The notes below the pieces were generated by a model. It was given only the letters and a program-made list of their open reading frames with translations, was not told the origin of the DNA and made no database searches. This document shows positions 1 through 16,351 of a stretch of DNA of 64,000 nt, piece by piece. A program made the position numbers and the translations under genes. How positions within the stretch are numbered: the first letter of the stretch is position 1; each line of letters starts with the position of its first letter. Source of the stretch: Segniliparus rotundus DSM 44985 (GTDB lineage Bacteria > Actinomycetota > Actinomycetes > Mycobacteriales > Mycobacteriaceae); NCBI RefSeq assembly GCF_000092825.1, contig NC_014168.1:2781946-2845945 (forward strand). Reading direction: 5' to 3'.

Positions 1-390
1 TTCAACAAGGAGACCAAGGGCCCGGCGCGCATGTGCGACGACTTCGTGGAGAAGTTCGGGCGGGCGACCGAGAACCATCATCTGCGGTGGAAGCCCGTCC
101 TGGGGCAGGAGCCCTCCGCGAGCGCCGTCTTGTCCCCTTGGCAGTTGCGCGCCACCGACATCGACCAATTCCGGCACGTCAACAACGCGGCCTACTGGGA
201 GGCGGTGGAAGACCTGCTCAGCGGCTCTGAACTGCTCGCCGGGCGGTACCGCGCGATCATCGAGTACATCTCCCCCGTCCAACCCGCCGAGCAGATTGTT
301 TTGAGCTCCGCGGTCACCGACGAGGAGGCAGACATCTGGTTCCTCGTGGAGGGCAAAGCGAAAGCGGTGGCGAAAGTCATCAAACTCTAA
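1..390 (+). CDS. acyl-ACP thioesterase, C-terminal fragment (5' end outside window)
   Basis: The reading frame is open from base 1, so this is the end of a gene that starts upstream; the ATG at 31 is internal. The visible ~129 residues include the motif DIDQFRHVNNAAYW, the second hot-dog domain signature (D-x-N-x-H-x-N-N) of FatA-type acyl-ACP thioesterases. Such enzymes hydrolyse acyl-ACP to release free fatty acid in the cytoplasm. Mycobacteria carry a related protein (Rv2001 type). No partner gene is visible upstream; the next genes are lipoproteins on the opposite strand. The family is clear, the substrate is not. Confidence 0.75.
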   Translation, partial: FNKETKGPARMCDDFVEKFGRATENHHLRWKPVLGQEPSASAVLSPWQLRATDIDQFRHVNNAAYWEAVEDLLSGSELLAGRYRAIIEYISPVQPAEQIVLSSAVTDEEADIWFLVEGKAKAVAKVIKL

Positions 391-440
391 TCAGCCCCGG
401 CCACGGAACAGCGCCGCCGCGCACAAGCGCCTGAAGCCCG

Positions 441-971
441 TCAGGCCCGGGTGTTGAGCGCCTTGATCATGAGCTTGGTCGCGCTGTCGCATGAGTCGCC
501 GCCGGACCCGAAGACCGGTTGCACCCACCAGCCGATAATGCCCTCGGTCTGCGATTTCGCGACCGAACCGCAGATCGACGCGTCGCCAGCCGGGTGGGCG
601 ATGATGCCTTTGGAGCCGTCGAAGTCCCGCCACTGGTTGTCGTATTTGAGGAAATCCAAGGTTTCTTTCTCCCGGTCCAGAGTCCCCGTCTCGAACCAAT
701 AAAAAGTCACCTCCAACGCGGACGAGCCGCCCATGACGTTCCACCGGCACACCGCGCCGTTGAACGTCTGGAACCTGGCCTTCATGCCGAGCACGTCGAG
801 CATCTCTTTCTCGTTGATCAGCTCGCACTCGTGCATGAGGTTCTCGTACGGGTCGGCCTCTTGCTCGCGCACCGTGGTGTTCGTGGGGCCCGCCCCGCCC
901 GACCCGGGTCCGCAACCGGTGGCCGCCGCGGCCACCAGCGCCAAAGCGGCTGCCAGTGCTCGGCGGCTCAT
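441..971 (-). CDS. DUF3558-type lipoprotein
   Basis: A 176-residue exported lipoprotein. The start at 971 is chosen because it gives a basic N-terminus (MSRRA), a hydrophobic stretch and a lipobox ending in TGC at about residue 21; the longer frame upstream has no signal sequence. The mature part has the DUF3558 pattern: a Cys-x-Leu-Ile pair near the start, a leucine-glycine turn, then Cys-Arg-Trp and a hydrophobic strand-rich region with two later cysteines. Function of DUF3558 proteins is unknown; they sit on the outer face of the membrane. The start overlaps the stop of the upstream paralogue by 4 bp (ATGA), so the two are translationally coupled. Confidence 0.8.
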   Translation of the reverse strand: MSRRALAAALALVAAAATGCGPGSGGAGPTNTTVREQEADPYENLMHECELINEKEMLDVLGMKARFQTFNGAVCRWNVMGGSSALEVTFYWFETGTLDREKETLDFLKYDNQWRDFDGSKGIIAHPAGDASICGSVAKSQTEGIIGWWVQPVFGSGGDSCDSATKLMIKALNTRA

Positions 972-1537
972 TGCTTCGCCCGATCTATGGTCAGTTCTGC
1001 GAGCTGGCGCGTCCCTTCGCAGTCGTTTTGGCCGGAGCCGCGCCTGCCGAGCTCCACGGACCACTCGATGAAATCGTTGCCGAAGTCCGCGCCGAGCTCG
1101 CAGAGGTTCTGGTCTTGCTGGTGGATCAAAAAGCCAGGGTAGCCGCGGATCGTGATGCGCTGGACGTCGTCCCTGGTCTTGCCCTCCCACGACTCCTCAC
1201 GCCCGATCGGGCTGCCCCGGTACCAGGTGAACGAAGCCTGCATGGAACCGGCCACGGTCCATTGGCAGGTCACCGAATTGCGGAATTGCACCCTGGCGCT
1301 CGCCGCCCCGAGCTTTTGGGCGACCTCTTGCGGCGTGAGCCCGGCGCATTCGGCGAACATCGGCCCGTTCGGCTTCGCCGGACCCGCCTGCCTGTCGCCG
1401 CCGGCAGGGGTTTTCGCACCGCCGCCGGCGCAACCGGCGAGGACCCCTGCGCAACCGGCGAGGAAAACCACGCCCGTGAAAAATGTCGGGAGCGCGCGCC
1501 AGCGGCGCTGGTGGAGTTCGTGCTGCTCGGCAATCAT
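968..1537 (-). CDS. DUF3558-type lipoprotein, paralogue
   Basis: A 189-residue lipoprotein. After a positively charged N-terminus and a hydrophobic segment there are two candidate lipobox cysteines (LAGC at about 29 and LAGC at about 36). The mature part repeats the DUF3558 layout seen in the next gene: C-A-G-L-T, L-G-A, a C-Q-W motif at about 91-93, and a late Cys pair. The start at 1537 is the one that gives a signal peptide; the frame extends far upstream without one. It is the first gene of a coupled pair with 441-971, probably a tandem duplication. Confidence 0.78.
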   Translation of the reverse strand: MIAEQHELHQRRWRALPTFFTGVVFLAGCAGVLAGCAGGGAKTPAGGDRQAGPAKPNGPMFAECAGLTPQEVAQKLGAASARVQFRNSVTCQWTVAGSMQASFTWYRGSPIGREESWEGKTRDDVQRITIRGYPGFLIHQQDQNLCELGADFGNDFIEWSVELGRRGSGQNDCEGTRQLAELTIDRAKQ

Positions 1538-1578
1538 GTCTTCAGCATCGTACCCGGCCAGCCTGAGAGAGCTGAAGC

Positions 1579-2103
1579 CTAACCGAGGCAAATGCGCGAC
1601 AACTTGTCCTCGGCGGTGTTGATCTTCTCTTTGGCCCCGTTCATCTGGTCCGGGGTCGCCCTGCCGCTGAGGATCTGCGACAGACCGTCCAAAGCGTCGA
1701 CGTATTCGCCCACCGCGCTGCCGATGTCCGAATCCGGGTCCGCGTCTGCCGAACGCATCTGCGACTCGGCGTCCTTGAGCTCCTTCTGCAGCGCTTTCGC
1801 CTGGTCTTGTCCCGGCTGGCCGGCGTTCAACGCGTCGACGAAATCGTTCCACGCGGCGATGACCCCGATGTATCCGAGGATATGCTGCGAGCACACGACC
1901 TGTCTCGCCGCGGCGGCCCTGCTCGAAGAAGCTGACGCCGAGCTGACGGAGCTGCTCGAACTCGACGACAGGTACGACGTGAGCGCGGGCTGGTCCACGC
2001 TCCCCTTGCCTGCCACGACCTGCGTGCAACTCGCCAGCAGCACACCGGCGGACAAACACAGCCCGGCGACGCGCTTGTTGCCCAAACCCAAGAACCCTGC
2101 CAT
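1579..2103 (-). CDS. small lipoprotein, helical, Ser-rich linker
   Basis: 174 residues. The N-terminus has a hydrophobic stretch and a lipobox LLASC at 22-26. A serine/alanine-rich linker (about 43-65) is followed by a predicted helical domain with two cysteines (about 71 and 172) that could form a disulphide. I do not recognise the family. It lies just downstream of the rpoBC terminator and upstream of the two DUF3558 lipoproteins on the same strand, 41 bp away, so all three may be one transcript. Confidence 0.7.
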   Translation of the reverse strand: MAGFLGLGNKRVAGLCLSAGVLLASCTQVVAGKGSVDQPALTSYLSSSSSSSVSSASASSSRAAAARQVVCSQHILGYIGVIAAWNDFVDALNAGQPGQDQAKALQKELKDAESQMRSADADPDSDIGSAVGEYVDALDGLSQILSGRATPDQMNGAKEKINTAEDKLSRICLG

Positions 2104-2170
2104 GCATGCAGCGTAACGCACTGGCGCCCTAGAGGCCAGATCACCGGTCCCGGCGCCCTGCCGCACAACG

Positions 2171-2204
2171 CCCGCAGGCCCCCGGCGAACCGGGGGCCTG
2201 CGGG
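2171..2204 (-). terminator. terminator hairpin after rpoC
   Basis: A perfect 14-bp GC-rich inverted repeat (2171-2184 and 2191-2204) with a 6-nt loop, immediately 3' of the rpoC stop. The following bases on the minus strand are not T-rich (cgttgtg), so it is a strong hairpin with a poor U-tract, common in high-GC actinobacteria. Confidence 0.7.
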
Positions 2205-2221
2205 TCGCAGAACTCAGCAGA

Positions 2222-6199
<3,978 letters not shown>

Positions 6200-6284
6200 G
6201 TTCCCTGTGCTTCCTGTCTAGTCAGTCTGACTGGTCTTGTCGTCTCGGAATATGCGCTGTGTTGATGTGACGGACTGATGCGGA

Positions 6285-9812
<3,528 letters not shown>

Positions 9813-10284
9813 TATTGTGGCCTCGGGCCCCAAGCCCGACGCCGTTGCTTCATTCACTCAGCTTGCAACGCTGAATCAGTTTCCGGCGCGCTCCTCGTTG
9901 CCCCTGCCCATGCGACCGTGTTCCGGACCTGCCGAAGCCGCCATGCCGAAGTTCGGCATGGCCTGGGGACGACCCAACAGGGAAAACGGTTGATAGACGT
10001 GCATCATCGAGCGCAAGGCTTCAGAGTACCACAACACCGGGGCACTCCGCACCCCCCTCGGTGTGATTTGCGTCGTGGCGAAACAACCGCCCTGACGTTG
10101 GATCTAGCTTGCACCGTGATCGCCTCCGCGTCAAGCGACACGACTCATATCGTGCGTCACAATATTCGCGCCGTCTTGGACGGGGCCGCCGTACGGCTCG
10201 CTGTCCGCGGCCCCACCGAGTTGCCAACCCTGGATTGCGGACATGCGGTCACTGTGCGTGGCGACAGACCGCCCGCGTGGCGGA
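9813..10284. other. rpoB upstream region, no gene
   Basis: About 470 bp between the rpoB start and the end of the membrane gene at 10285, both on the minus strand. I see no convincing protein gene or RNA gene. It must contain the rpoBC promoter(s), but I could not single out a clear -10/-35 pair. Confidence 0.5.
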
Positions 10285-11511
10285 TCAGTTTGGCGGTGGC
10301 GGTCGCCAAGCCTCGTTCAACTGGTACCTCAGCTGGGCCTCCGTCCGACGCGAGGACTCGTGGACCTCGTCGATGAACGCCTGGGTTCGCTCGGAAAACC
10401 GCACAGTCCGCACCGCGTCGTACTCCTCGGGGCCGAAGTACTTGCCGAAACAGGCAAACGCCCAGGCCAACACAATGCCGACGACGAAGAGCAGGAGGAA
10501 TCTGGCGAAGGCGCGAGCCGAACCAGGCGCCGCGTGCATGAGGGCCATGCTCGGGGAATGGTAGAAGTACCAGAACACCAGCAACCCGCCCGCGCCGCCG
10601 ACCGCGCGCTGCCGCAAACTCACCCATCCGACGTGCTTCCATTCCCCAGGACGGCTGTCCCGGCCCTCTCGGACAGTCCTCCAGAAGATGAGGAGCCCAC
10701 GGGCCCCGACGAACACGCTCCCCGCCACCGGCACGAGCGCGAGGCCCACCGCGAGCGCCCGGTTCTGCAACCACTGGCCTTGCGCGCACAGCACGACGGC
10801 TTCAGCAGTGATCCGCACCGCGAGAGCGGCGATCCAGACGAAAAAGACTGTCCACACGACACGGCGGGTCCAATACCACGCTCCCCGCTTCGCCCAGCTG
10901 CGCCCAATCAGCGGCAGCTTCTCGGGTTTCTCCGTCCTCGCCCGTTGTGGCTCCTGAGCTGCGGGAGCCAACAGCGCCGTGTAATCCACCGGCGGCAGGC
11001 CTTGGGACCGCCGCACAGCGTCGTATTCCTCGGGCGCCGCGTATTTCTGCAAGAGCGCGAGTATCTCCCACACTTGTGTGCCCAAAACGTATCCCCCGCC
11101 GAAGCAGAACAAGAACAAAATGACCGGTATCCGTGCCGCAGAACCCATCACTGCTTTGTTCTTCTCCACGAACCAGCCATGCCAGCGGAAGTAACGACGA
11201 TCTGTGTCTGTGATGCGGTCTCGTTTGCGAGCCATCGCGAACCGAAACCGGACATACCCCTCGCAGAGTCCTAGCAGAGTGAGGATGGCGTAGACACCGA
11301 GCACCGCAACACGCGCTCCAGGACTATTGCTCGTACCTCTGAGCACGCCCTTCAGCACAGCGAAGGACACGAACGCCACGACGAGAACGATAAGGAGGGC
11401 GACAAAGACGATCCAGCCTCGCCGCGCCCAGTAGGCCGCACCACGCTTGTGCCAGGTGGTGCCGAGGTACTTGACCCGTTCAAGCTGCGAGGATTCAGGC
11501 CCCTTTGCCAT
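10285..11511 (-). CDS. polytopic membrane protein with internal duplication (immunity candidate)
   Basis: 408 residues with several hydrophobic segments (about 33-55, 68-88, 125-150, 218-240, 255-280, 310-330, 345-365). The two halves are related: each begins with W-x-KRGA-x-YW-x-RR and ends with a K-Y-x-x-PEEYDAVR motif (about 160 and 372), so the protein arose by an internal tandem duplication. I recognise no family. It is the last gene of a tight four-gene operon (9 bp after the effector candidate). A membrane protein following a T7SS-type toxin candidate suggests an immunity or membrane-partner role; this is inference. A 338-bp piece of its 3' part is copied at 22299-22636. Confidence 0.75.
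   Translation of the reverse strand: MAKGPESSQLERVKYLGTTWHKRGAAYWARRGWIVFVALLIVLVVAFVSFAVLKGVLRGTSNSPGARVAVLGVYAILTLLGLCEGYVRFRFAMARKRDRITDTDRRYFRWHGWFVEKNKAVMGSAARIPVILFLFCFGGGYVLGTQVWEILALLQKYAAPEEYDAVRRSQGLPPVDYTALLAPAAQEPQRARTEKPEKLPLIGRSWAKRGAWYWTRRVVWTVFFVWIAALAVRITAEAVVLCAQGQWLQNRALAVGLALVPVAGSVFVGARGLLIFWRTVREGRDSRPGEWKHVGWVSLRQRAVGGAGGLLVFWYFYHSPSMALMHAAPGSARAFARFLLLFVVGIVLAWAFACFGKYFGPEEYDAVRTVRFSERTQAFIDEVHESSRRTEAQLRYQLNEAWRPPPPN
10294..10631. repeat. 338-bp dispersed repeat, copy A
   Basis: Gap-free match to 22299-22636 (constant offset 12005). By eye I count six mismatches, four of them clustered. Copy A is the 3' end of the membrane gene 10285-11511. Confidence 0.9.
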
Positions 11512-11520
11512 AGGTCGCTC

Positions 11521-12891
11521 CTATCCGAAGATGCTGTGCCAGACTTTTTTTCCGGCATCCTCAGTGGCGTGCCAGGCTTTTTTGCCGGCGTTTTCGACCG
11601 TGTCTTCGGTCTTGGAAAGCGTTTGATCGATGCTGTCGTAGGTCCTCTCCGCAGAGTTGGCGGCACCATGCCAGATGCCGCCAAGCACGCCATGGTCGTG
11701 GATGTCCTCGGACCAATGCTCGTGGAAGGCCTGGTGGGCGAACTCCCCGACACCAGCTGCAATGAAGACACCGCCGACGACCGCATCCACTGGTACCCCC
11801 GCCTCGGGTCCCGCCAACCAGGCCGCTGCTCCAATGCCGGCCAGCACACCGACGCCTGCCGCAGCCCCCTCTTTGGCGTACGAGGTCACGGGGTCGCCGC
11901 CCTTCTCGATGTCGTCCTTGCCTTGGAAATAGGCGATCCCCGCGGCTGCCGCGATGTCGAGCACCGGCACGTCGCCCAAGAATTTCAGCTCGGGCGCCAG
12001 CTTGCTCAATGTCTTCGAGACTGCGGGGAGGTCGTGCAGCTTCGTGTTGAGGATCTTGGCGAAAGGGAGGTCTTTTTGGTTTTTCAGCTCCCCGATTTCC
12101 GCATTCAGACTGCCTTCAATCCTTTGGAAATCGGCGAGGGCGCCGTCCTTCCCCTCCATCGCGGCGACGACCCGGTCGATGTCGTAGCCCTTGCCGGAGA
12201 CAAGCTTCTGGATCTCCGTTTCTGCGTTCTTCAGAGGCGCTTCGAGCTTCTTGTGCTGCGCGTCGAGTTTCTTGTCGAGATCCTCGAGCCGCATGTTCTT
12301 GGCCTCAAGCTTCGCCGTGTACAGGCCCCGGAGCACCGCCCCCATGGTGATCGCCTGGTCGGGCGCGAGCGTGCTATCGCTCTTTTCCTCGAAAATCGGC
12401 TCCACCATCGCCTTGAGCTTGCCCAAGGTCTCCAGCCGGTAGGTCCGAGCCGCGTTCATCGCGTAGTCGTAGGCGGCCTGGTACTCCTTCTGCGCGTCAA
12501 GGGCCGACTGCACAGCGGGGGCTTCCGGGTTGCCGGTGACGGTGAGCGGGAGCGGCTTGCCCGAGCCCATGTCGATCTGCGCGCCCCGGCCTTTGCAGGA
12601 ATCCGCCGCGTTGTACAGGGCGGATTCCACTTCTTGCAGTTTGTCCCCCAGATCGCCCACTGCCGCGCCGATCAGGCCGATGAACGTCCCCACGCTGCCG
12701 ACGTTCGCGGAGTCCCCGGACCACCGTCCCCGCATCTCCTCCCCCGCCGTGCCGCTCCAACTCGCGTCCGAGCCCAATGTGGCAACCGTCGCGGACAGCT
12801 CGGAAACGACGCCGTTCACTTTCTCCGGGGCGGATCTCATCTTCGCCCCCATGGCCTGCAATCCCGGGATGTCCCCGCCGACCCAACTCAT
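11521..12891 (-). CDS. WXG-type T7SS effector candidate
   Basis: 456 residues. The start at 12891 has GGGAGG four bases upstream. The first ~97 residues look like a WXG100-type helical hairpin: W-S-G at 45-47 in the turn and Y-N-A-A-D at 93-97, which fits the general T7SS signal YxxxD/E. A long charged helical middle follows (about 130-300), then a glycine/alanine-rich hydrophobic region (about 312-390) resembling glycine-zipper segments of membrane-active toxins, and a C-terminus with a short repeat (GKKAWH, GKKVWH). Lying between a small helical partner and a membrane protein, it is best read as a secreted effector, perhaps membrane-acting. The toxin role is inference; no enzymatic motif is visible. 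Confidence 0.75.
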   Translation of the reverse strand: MSWVGGDIPGLQAMGAKMRSAPEKVNGVVSELSATVATLGSDASWSGTAGEEMRGRWSGDSANVGSVGTFIGLIGAAVGDLGDKLQEVESALYNAADSCKGRGAQIDMGSGKPLPLTVTGNPEAPAVQSALDAQKEYQAAYDYAMNAARTYRLETLGKLKAMVEPIFEEKSDSTLAPDQAITMGAVLRGLYTAKLEAKNMRLEDLDKKLDAQHKKLEAPLKNAETEIQKLVSGKGYDIDRVVAAMEGKDGALADFQRIEGSLNAEIGELKNQKDLPFAKILNTKLHDLPAVSKTLSKLAPELKFLGDVPVLDIAAAAGIAYFQGKDDIEKGGDPVTSYAKEGAAAGVGVLAGIGAAAWLAGPEAGVPVDAVVGGVFIAAGVGEFAHQAFHEHWSEDIHDHGVLGGIWHGAANSAERTYDSIDQTLSKTEDTVENAGKKAWHATEDAGKKVWHSIFG

Positions 12892-12901
12892 CGCGCCTCC
12901 C

Positions 12902-13207
12902 TCAGTGCTTGTACTCGAAGTCCATGTCCTCGAACAACTCCTCGTTGTCGATGTCATGGCGCTCGTACGAGTCATGGGCGTATTTCACCTTGCCCGCGTG
13001 CTCTTTGATGAGCTCGGCGGACTTGATGGTCAATTCTTCGATCCGGCCTGTGACGTACTGGAGGTAGTCATTGAGCGTCCCGTCGCCCGTGTCCACAGGC
13101 TCCGCCTTCACGGCTTCGACCGCCGCTTCAAAATCAGCGTGCCCCTGCTCGAACTGCTGCGACATCGCCGCGAGGTCGTCAAGGACGACTTTGGACCAAT
13201 CGCCCAT
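12902..13207 (-). CDS. small helical WXG100-like T7SS partner
   Basis: 101 residues, acidic, predicted helical. Near the C-terminus it has Y81-E-R-H-D85, the YxxxD secretion signal of T7SS substrates, followed by an acidic tail. It lacks a classic W-x-G turn. GGAAGG lies upstream of the ATG at 13207. It is 3 bp after the SseB-like gene and 10 bp before the large effector candidate. Small helical proteins encoded just before T7SS effectors usually bind and target them; I infer that role here. Confidence 0.7.
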   Translation of the reverse strand: MGDWSKVVLDDLAAMSQQFEQGHADFEAAVEAVKAEPVDTGDGTLNDYLQYVTGRIEELTIKSAELIKEHAGKVKYAHDSYERHDIDNEELFEDMDFEYKH

Positions 13208-13210
13208 ACT

Positions 13211-13687
13211 TCACCTTCCTTCGTTCATCGCCGCCAGCGCGGCGAGAGCCGCTTTGCTCCACCGAGTCGACACGACGCCGGGCTCCGGGTCCAGCAGCAA
13301 AGCCGTCACCTCGCCGTGCGACAACAAGCCTTGAAACTGCTTCGTGGACAACAGCGCCCACGGCTGGTTCGGGCCAAGCTGCTCCACAAGTTTCTGTTGC
13401 GACGAGAAGCCCACCGCCAAGGTCACGTCGTCGGGCTGCTCCCACAGCTCCACGAACATCCGCAACCCGTTGTCCGCCTCCAATGGGAACGCGGGCACGA
13501 CCACCATGCCAGGCACGGCGGCAGGATCGACCACCGCGCTGACCGCCGGGGACTGCTCGTGCGCGAGCAACGCTTCTGCTTCTTCTGCTGTGAGCACACG
13601 GCCATCGGCCCGGACGACGCGCTCGACCGTCTCTTCTTCGTCCTCGTAGTGCCCCCAGCGCTTCGAGTCGCTGTCCCAATCCGACAC
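13211..13687 (-). CDS. SseB-like N-domain protein
   Basis: 158 residues from a GTG at 13687, chosen because AAAGGAG lies 8 bases upstream. After an acidic N-terminal segment (KRWGHYEDEEETVERVV) comes a compact alpha/beta domain with V-V-P-A-F-P, F-V-E-L-W, and P-W-A-L-L-S, resembling the SseB N-terminal domain found beside T7SS genes in actinobacteria. Function unknown; possibly a cytoplasmic chaperone. It is first in the cassette. A diverged copy of its N-terminal half is at about 22640-22860. Confidence 0.65.
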   Translation of the reverse strand: MSDWDSDSKRWGHYEDEEETVERVVRADGRVLTAEEAEALLAHEQSPAVSAVVDPAAVPGMVVVPAFPLEADNGLRMFVELWEQPDDVTLAVGFSSQQKLVEQLGPNQPWALLSTKQFQGLLSHGEVTALLLDPEPGVVSTRWSKAALAALAAMNEGR

Positions 13688-13852
13688 GCATGGGGCTCCT
13701 TTCGGCTTTTTCGCTTTGCTCGTCCTCATAGGTGAGACGCGACACAGCCGCGTCTGGTTCCCAGAAGCGGCAACCTTCCCATCACGGTTTCCGCGCCGTG
13801 TCACCGCAGGATGCAAAGCCTGCCTGGTGCGCCCTGCCGCGCGGCGCTTCGC

Positions 13853-16240
13853 TCACACCAGGTTGGGCATTGGTTTCGGGTTGTACTGGTCGAAACTCTG
13901 CGCCCACGCCTCGAAACGCTCCAAAGCCCCGTTCGCGTCGTACTTGGCGGTCCGGCTGCACAGATCCGCGTTGTACATCTTGTGCATGAGGTAGCCGAGG
14001 TCGTAGAGCCACTGCATATTGCCGTCCGGGCCGCCCTCGCGCCAGATGTGGGCGGTGGCCAGGCGCGTGGCCTCCCACGCGAGCACCACGCGCCACGCGG
14101 AATCGAACGAGCCTGCCGCGAGGCTGCGCAACTGCTCGCCCCGCTGTTGCGGGTCCGCGAGCGAATCCCGCATCGCGAACAGCATGTTCTGGTCCTGCAC
14201 ATTGCTGAGGTCGCCAATCAGCCACGCCTTGGAGTCGCGCAACGTCATCACGGCGAAACTCTGCGCGGTGTGGTCGAACGCGGCGAGGTGCGAGGACAGG
14301 TCCGGATTCGGCGGGAACCATGGCTCGGTCGAGGACAGCGCCTCCCGGATCTCGGACATGACCGGCACCCAGCCGGACCGCTCGCCCGACCAGTTCCCCG
14401 ACGCTTGCCCGAGCGCCATGAGCACCCAGTGCGAGGCGAGGTGCGCGAGCCCGGCCATCCGCCATCCTGGGATCGGCAGCCCCGCGGGCGCGATCTCGCC
14501 CCGGTCCGCCCAGAGGCTCGCGAGCCGTTCCAAACGCAGATACAGGCCCCGGTTCGCGCTCGCGAGCGGATGCGTCAGCCGCAGGGCCGACGCCACCGGC
14601 TTGCCGTCCGCGAATCCGGGCACTTGCTCGCGAGCTGTCCGCAGGTCCAACACGACCGTGTTGTCCAGATGGCCTTCGCCGGAAGCCGCCTGGGCGTGCG
14701 TGTTCACGCCCAATGCCCGGTCGCGCAGCTCCGAGCCCATCTCCTCCGTCGTCACGACGGCGCGGACCTGGGTCAACGCGCCGCCGTGCACCATGCCTTC
14801 GGCGAAGAGCACCGCGGCCTCGGCGGCGGTGCGCGCCCGTCCGAAGGCCCCGAGCCCGTGCAGGTAGTCGCCGGGCCAGGATTCCAGCGACCCTGCGGCC
14901 GCGCTCGGCACGCCTCGGCCGCGCAGCGGGGCCAGCATCGGGCCCTGGTTCGTGAACCAGAACCACCTGGGCCCCTCGGTGGCGTGCTCGCCGAACACGA
15001 ACGCCCACTCCAGTGCGGGCATCCCTTCGGCGAGCTTGCGCAGCAGCTGGCCTTCCTGCGCGGGCTCCAGCAGTGGGGCGAACGCGAGCTTGCCTTGTTC
15101 GGACTCGTGACCGCGCAGCAGCCATCCAGTCAGGAAGTATTGCACCGCGTCGTTCCACCACGCCGCACCGGAATCCCGCGCGACCAAGTGCTTGTGTTGG
15201 CGGTCGCGGTCCTGCCACGGGAAGACCGGGGCGCGGGACGGCACCGGGTACGGGTTGTTGCCTTGCACTTGGGTGTTCGCGTACGAGCCCGTGACCGGGT
15301 CCACGCCCCTGGACACCTGCTGGTAGCCCGGTTGCACCGGCGGCGGGGCCGGGGCCTGCGGGGTGATCGACTGGTAGCCCGTGGTCGCGGGCTGCTGGTG
15401 CAGCGGGATCGTGCCCTCGCGAATGCCGGGGGACATGGGCGCGGTCGCGGACGAGGACGACTGCAACGTCTGCGCCGGTGGGGTTTGCGGCGGCGCGGCT
15501 GGCTGCGGCGGAGGCGGGGCGCTGTGCGTCTGCGCGGTCGGGGCGCCCTGCGGCGACTGTGCCTGGCTCAACCCGGCGCCCTGGTGCGGCTCGATGGTTG
15601 TCGGCTTCGCGGCTTCCGCGCCCCGCAGGGCGTCAACGCCTGCGGGCTGGTGCCCGATGGTGCTGCCTTGCGGCATCTGCCCCATCAGCGCGTTGTTCCC
15701 GCTTGCTTGCGCACTCGGCGCGGACGGAGCCGACGGCTTCCACCCCGCAGCAGCATTGCCCGAAGGAGGCGGCGCGAACCCCATCGCGGGAGCAGTCGTC
15801 GACCCGAACTGGTTGAAGGACGCGGATTGTTCTTGCGCATAGCTGAAGGGCTGTTCGGTGCCTCCCTGGGAGCCATAGATGCTCGAGTCCATTGAACGAT
15901 CTGCTAGATTTGCAACGCCTTTCCACTGCTCAGGATTTGAACCGCCACCTGCACGGCCTGCAGTGCGCTCACTAGAAGCAATTGGAGCCGCAGAATCATC
16001 CCTACTTATTTCTGCTTCGCCCCCTGAGCCTCGGTGTTTAGACTCGCCCACTCCGTGTTGGTCGATTGACTTTTCACCGCTCTTGACAATCTGTTCTTCA
16101 TCCTTATTGCCATGACGGCGTTTCGGTGAACCAGAATTAGCATCCGATCGCGGTTGTTGTATCAAGTTCTTCATGCCGAAGGGCTGCTGCGGAGGAGCCG
16201 GTATCTTCGGGAGATCGTCAACACCAGACCCTCGACCCAT
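13853..16240 (-). CDS. large Pro/Gln-rich protein with C-terminal globular domain (EspK-like architecture)
   Basis: 795 residues from the ATG at 16240, which has AAAGGAG seven bases upstream. Residues 1 to about 330 are low-complexity, rich in Pro, Gln, Ser, Ala and Gly, with PPPPQP-type stretches. The remaining ~460 residues look globular, with many Trp and Leu and no membrane segment. The layout recalls mycobacterial ESX-associated proteins such as EspK, but I cannot confirm homology by eye. It lies 165 bp upstream of the first T7SS-like cassette on the same strand, consistent with a secretion-linked role. Confidence 0.6.
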   Translation of the reverse strand: MGRGSGVDDLPKIPAPPQQPFGMKNLIQQPRSDANSGSPKRRHGNKDEEQIVKSGEKSIDQHGVGESKHRGSGGEAEISRDDSAAPIASSERTAGRAGGGSNPEQWKGVANLADRSMDSSIYGSQGGTEQPFSYAQEQSASFNQFGSTTAPAMGFAPPPSGNAAAGWKPSAPSAPSAQASGNNALMGQMPQGSTIGHQPAGVDALRGAEAAKPTTIEPHQGAGLSQAQSPQGAPTAQTHSAPPPPQPAAPPQTPPAQTLQSSSSATAPMSPGIREGTIPLHQQPATTGYQSITPQAPAPPPVQPGYQQVSRGVDPVTGSYANTQVQGNNPYPVPSRAPVFPWQDRDRQHKHLVARDSGAAWWNDAVQYFLTGWLLRGHESEQGKLAFAPLLEPAQEGQLLRKLAEGMPALEWAFVFGEHATEGPRWFWFTNQGPMLAPLRGRGVPSAAAGSLESWPGDYLHGLGAFGRARTAAEAAVLFAEGMVHGGALTQVRAVVTTEEMGSELRDRALGVNTHAQAASGEGHLDNTVVLDLRTAREQVPGFADGKPVASALRLTHPLASANRGLYLRLERLASLWADRGEIAPAGLPIPGWRMAGLAHLASHWVLMALGQASGNWSGERSGWVPVMSEIREALSSTEPWFPPNPDLSSHLAAFDHTAQSFAVMTLRDSKAWLIGDLSNVQDQNMLFAMRDSLADPQQRGEQLRSLAAGSFDSAWRVVLAWEATRLATAHIWREGGPDGNMQWLYDLGYLMHKMYNADLCSRTAKYDANGALERFEAWAQSFDQYNPKPMPNLV

Positions 16241-16351
16241 GACCCTACTCCTTTGGCGCGCGCCCCCAGTGCAGCCCAAGGGCAATCAGCAATACCGACG
16301 AACATCACGCTACCCGTCGGTCGCGTTCACGTCAAGGCAACCGATACGCGA

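Noticed and set aside
13811-15895. Frame of 694 codons antisense to the Pro/Gln-rich gene
   Set aside because: The minus-strand frame has a Shine-Dalgarno site and protein-like C-terminus; the other does not.
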